From Phoenix dactylifera (lineage: Eukaryota; Streptophyta; Magnoliopsida; Arecales; Arecaceae): a stretch of 64,000 nucleotides of DNA. Where the stretch lies: positions 5,642,001-5,706,000 of the forward strand of contig NC_052393.1 of the NCBI RefSeq assembly GCF_009389715.1. The letters run 5' to 3'. Made by a program: the position numbers and the translations under genes. This document shows, one piece after another, positions 60,986-64,000 of the stretch; the first letter of the stretch is position 1; every line of letters begins with the position of its first letter. The notes below the pieces were generated by a model. That model did not search any database. It had not been told where the DNA came from and saw only the letters and a list, made by a program, of their open reading frames with translations.

Positions 60986-61600
60986 ACATGCAGTTAGATA
61001 CTTCCAGAAAAAATAGTCAACTCGTTATATTTTCATTCATCAAACCAGTGAAAACATTTAAATAATTATTTAAAATCCCCTTGCACAAACTCGGTATGTC
61101 TGATTTCGACTTTCCTCTAATACTTAGATCCCAATCCAGACTATCAACTTCTTAGGTTGGATCAAGTCTCTTTTTTCTAAGATCCAATTTAATCCACTTC
61201 AATCTAATCAAATTAACTCCACAATTCCCCAACCCAATCGACTAGAATTTGAACCTTAATTCAAAAGGTTTACGACAAAGATATGAAATAATATTCCTGC
61301 AATAAAAATTCCATGATTATGTTTTACAAATAATGTATGATATCGACGGGCAAATTATTGCTCATCAAGAATATCTATACAGACCCAACCAGTTTCTTTC
61401 TCTTTCATGATCAGTTCATTGCTGAGCTACTATAAGGCACTGCATCATGCCTTCTTCATGCTCCTTTACTGTTTCGTAGTGTACCCCGCGACTAGATCTT
61501 TTGAAGGTGCACTTTGATGGTAGGGCTCATTAGGATCAGGTCTAGGTGCCGGTTTTGAAGGCCAAGGTTTGGTGTTTTACTTCCTTCTCTGTCCCAAACG
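60986..61600. other. AT-rich intergenic DNA
   Basis: No gene or element boundary recognised. Confidence 0.45.
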
Positions 61601-61639
61601 CTATGCTTCGAGGTGCATGGAAAGGTTTCTTATATGTTG

Positions 61640-62006
61640 TTCATTGGTTGCATAGATCAAAATTTTTGAATTGGAAGTGATTCAACCATGTCATTTTCAT
61701 GGGTAAATGCAGCTCTTAATACTAGAAATGCAATTCCTTATCATCAAGTGCTCAAAGATATTTGAAATCTCATGTCGGTTAATGTCTCTATTCATGCAAG
61801 ATGCACATTAATTCTCAGAGAAGGAAACAAAGTTGCTGGTTGGCTGGCCAAAGCCATGCTCTTTCATTGGAGAGTAGCTTTTGTTGGACTGCTGATTACC
61901 CTTCGAAGCTCATAGATCTTTTGTTTGCTGATTCTGTTGGTGTTTTCTTATATATAAGTTCAGGCTTCCCCGAAGTTTACCAGAAAAATAATAAAAAAAA
62001 AATAAC
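61640..62006 (+). mobile_element. LINE remnant: RNase H-like end plus poly(A)
   Basis: Decayed reading IHARCTLILREGNKVAGWLA resembles the 'F-REGN-vAdwLAk' end of the RNase H-like domain found at the 3' end of plant LINE polyproteins. In-frame stops interrupt it upstream. An A-rich tail (AAAAATAATAAAAAAAAAAT) ends near 62006. 5' truncated and inactive. Confidence 0.6.
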
Positions 62007-62699
62007 ATAATGTTAAAATACGTGATTTTTAATCTTTGTTCATCGATACTGACAAGGGACACAAACATGCAATTTGTCGTCCATTTTTCCTCCTCAGCAC
62101 ATAACGAAATTGGCAAGGCCTGTACATATTCTATAGAATTTGTAAATTAGGCTGCTAAATATTTATTTTGGTACCTCAAAATGTTCCATTTCCCCTGGGC
62201 ATATTCCAAACTGGAAGAATTTCCTGACTTCATATTGGTACCTTAGGGACCTGTTGATAATTCCCACCTTAGCAACGCATACCAACTTACATCGCACTTG
62301 TAACTTAGGGATCGCTCATAATAAGTTTAAGTTAACGTGTTTACTTAGGGATATAAGTAATTTTCCCTTCCCAACCGATTATTTCCGTAAATTAGTTTGC
62401 AGTCATTTTATGAAACTTGTAACTCAAGGATTTGCAGGTAACCTATATAATTTTCCTACTATTTAACACCTGTTTGGTTCCAGCAAGAATAATCCTTGGT
62501 CTCCCGTCTCCCACGTTCCGCCTTTCTCCGCTTCTTCTCGGCTTCGAACCAGTGATCTTTGTCGAAACCTGGTGCCGTCTCTACCAACTCCGTCCCTTCC
62601 CCAAACCCTAGACCATCCACCAGCGATTACACTGCTCCCTTCCATTCACAGAATCCATAAGCACACAAACACGCGCGGGCGCACGCGTAGAGACGCCCG

Positions 62700-62738
<39 letters not shown>

Positions 62739-63635
62739 TTGCCGTGTACAGTCTTTGATCCGATTCTCCCCGGGACCAGACCAGGCCATCAATTCTTTCC
62801 CTTGATCGAAGGTCATCTCTCTTTGCAAAGCCCGAGGGGAGGAAGCGAAGGAAGAGAAACCATTAATGACCCAAGATAAATGGTCATAATAATCCCCGAA
62901 GCATTAAAAACCCCAGCTACCAATCCAACTTGACATAAATGAAGCAACTGGAACCAGCCAAAATAGTTACAGCAAACCAAACTAGAAAGCAAGGTACAGA
63001 GGCTGACAAGAAAAAGAAGTCAATTCCCGAACCAACACCCTCGTTCCCCGGTGAGACCAGACCCCACGATTGAAGTCTTGGACCTCATCAGAGAACAAGG
63101 GTCACGGCTGGTGCGCTCTTGACTCCCCTCCACCACCTCTCTTCTACTACGACTCAAAATATCCCCTACTGAAACTAGCCAAACTCCTTGTTTTTTCGCT
63201 TATTACAGACTCCTGCATCCAATGTTCTCATGGAAGCTTTCTTCCTTGCCCTAAACTAGTGGGGATCACCCAAGCCCTGCCATTTCACACTGGAAAGACC
63301 AAAATGCCCTTATGCAATAACTAAACTATTGTCTGCAGGTGAAAAATTTGAAAAAACCCACAAGTTTAAGAAAATATGCCTAAAATGATCGGAATGCCCT
63401 CAAGATATCAAGGGTATTCTGGTCATTTTAAGACGTTACGACAGTCAGAATTGCTTCTGTTCGGGGGTTTTGTCAAATCCTCACTCGACCCTGAAAACCT
63501 TAAAAACAAGAAAGAAAAGAAAATTCACTACAACGTTAACCTTCAGAGATCAGCAGAAGAAACTAAAGGGCAGATTGGTAATTTCAAGTGCGGCCGGCAG
63601 GGATCAGGTAACTGGAGCCATGGTCCTTTCCATGA
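62007..63635. other. Intergenic / HD-Zip 3' flank
   Basis: Contains a (CA)n(GA)n microsatellite at about 62694-62738. The part next to 63636 is expected to hold the 3' UTR of the minus-strand HD-Zip gene. Short frames here have no family likeness. Confidence 0.45.
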
Positions 63636-64000
63636 CTACTGTTCCAGCGAGGCGATGACCGTATCGACCTTGGCCCCGGCACCGAGAGCGGCGGTGATCT
63701 GGTGCACAGCGTTACCGAGGTGGTTGTTGATGGCGGTGACGCTCGACAAATTAAGCTTTGCAGACGGGACCGCGCTCGCCAGAACCTGCATTCCGACTGT
63801 AAGGAGACAACCGATGGCGGACCCATCGCCGGTGGCACCGACTTCAGTCGTAGGAGGGGGTGCATTGGTGACGCCGGTGGCCGGTGGGCTGGGAGGTGAG
63901 ATGACAAAGCCGGTAGGGAGGAGGGGGATGAAGGATGGGTCTTCTCCACTCATTGCAACTTGGACGGCATCGACATCGATGGTAGCATACACCACGAGGC
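63636..64000 (-). CDS. HD-Zip class IV transcription factor, C-terminal exon (partial)
   Basis: The minus-strand frame enters from beyond the window end (reading LVVYATIDVDAVQVAMSGED) and stops at TAG 63638-63636. Blocks PSFIPLLPTGFVISP, LLTVGMQVLASAVPSAKLNL and SSVTAINNHLGNAVHQITAAL match the conserved C-terminal region after the START domain in GL2/PDF2/ROC-type factors, which control epidermal cell fate (family role). The segment between GFVISP and LLTVG is a low-complexity Pro/Thr stretch. The homeodomain, zipper and START domain lie right of the window. The START-adjacent frame is open, and the gene appears intact here. Confidence 0.92.
   Translation of the reverse strand, partial: LVVYATIDVDAVQVAMSGEDPSFIPLLPTGFVISPPSPPATGVTNAPPPTTEVGATGDGSAIGCLLTVGMQVLASAVPSAKLNLSSVTAINNHLGNAVHQITAALGAGAKVDTVIASLEQ

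Noticed and set aside
1..64000. tRNA, rRNA or known microRNA genes
   Set aside because: None recognised by eye on either strand; a covariance-model scan would be decisive.

Overview
The window is nuclear DNA of a flowering plant. It has split genes with GT..AG introns, plant-specific families (GRV2, OPT, HD-Zip IV), plant hAT, CACTA, Copia and LINE remnants, and many microsatellites. The very GC-rich first exon of the OPT gene and the AT-rich intergenic DNA suggest a monocot. I cannot name the species. No bacterial, organellar or viral genes were recognised.

Layout. 1-3.3 kb: 5' end of a minus-strand GRV2/RME-8 gene (three exons; the rest lies left of the window). 6.1-6.8 kb: a 679-bp non-autonomous hAT element. 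8.8 kb: a weak candidate first exon. 9.57-12.79 kb: a 3.2-kb hAT element of the same family with a frameshifted transposase. 15.15-20.78 kb: multiplied, rearranged pieces of an unknown gene family, including a tandem 1.13-kb duplication and a ~2.7-kb palindrome whose arms each carry six 102-bp coding-type repeats. 26.7-29.5 kb and 36.6-42.5 kb: two copies of a block holding a broken SnRK1-like kinase fragment and the upstream region and start of an OPT gene. 29.5-34.8 kb: the most intact members of the unknown family (B1, B2), joined directly to the truncated OPT copy. 35-36.5 kb: a Copia 3' end. 42.48-46.96 kb: an intact six-exon oligopeptide transporter gene (748 codons). 48.65-53.08 kb: a CACTA element without recognised transposase, carrying exons copied from a SERINC-like, a SET-domain and a LEUNIG-like gene. 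55.36-60.98 kb: a second hAT family with an intact two-exon transposase plus fragments of a UVRAG/VPS38-like and a CBS-domain gene. 61.6-62.0 kb: a LINE remnant. 63.64-64.0 kb: last exon of a minus-strand HD-Zip IV gene.

Only GRV2, OPT and HD-Zip IV are confident host genes, and they have no evident shared pathway. The main interest is structural. The window shows several routes of making new sequence from genes: exon capture by CACTA and by hAT, promoter-plus-start-codon duplication, and multiplication of a repeat-protein gene into a long inverted repeat. That inverted repeat could, if transcribed, form a hairpin RNA matching its intact paralogue 12 kb away.
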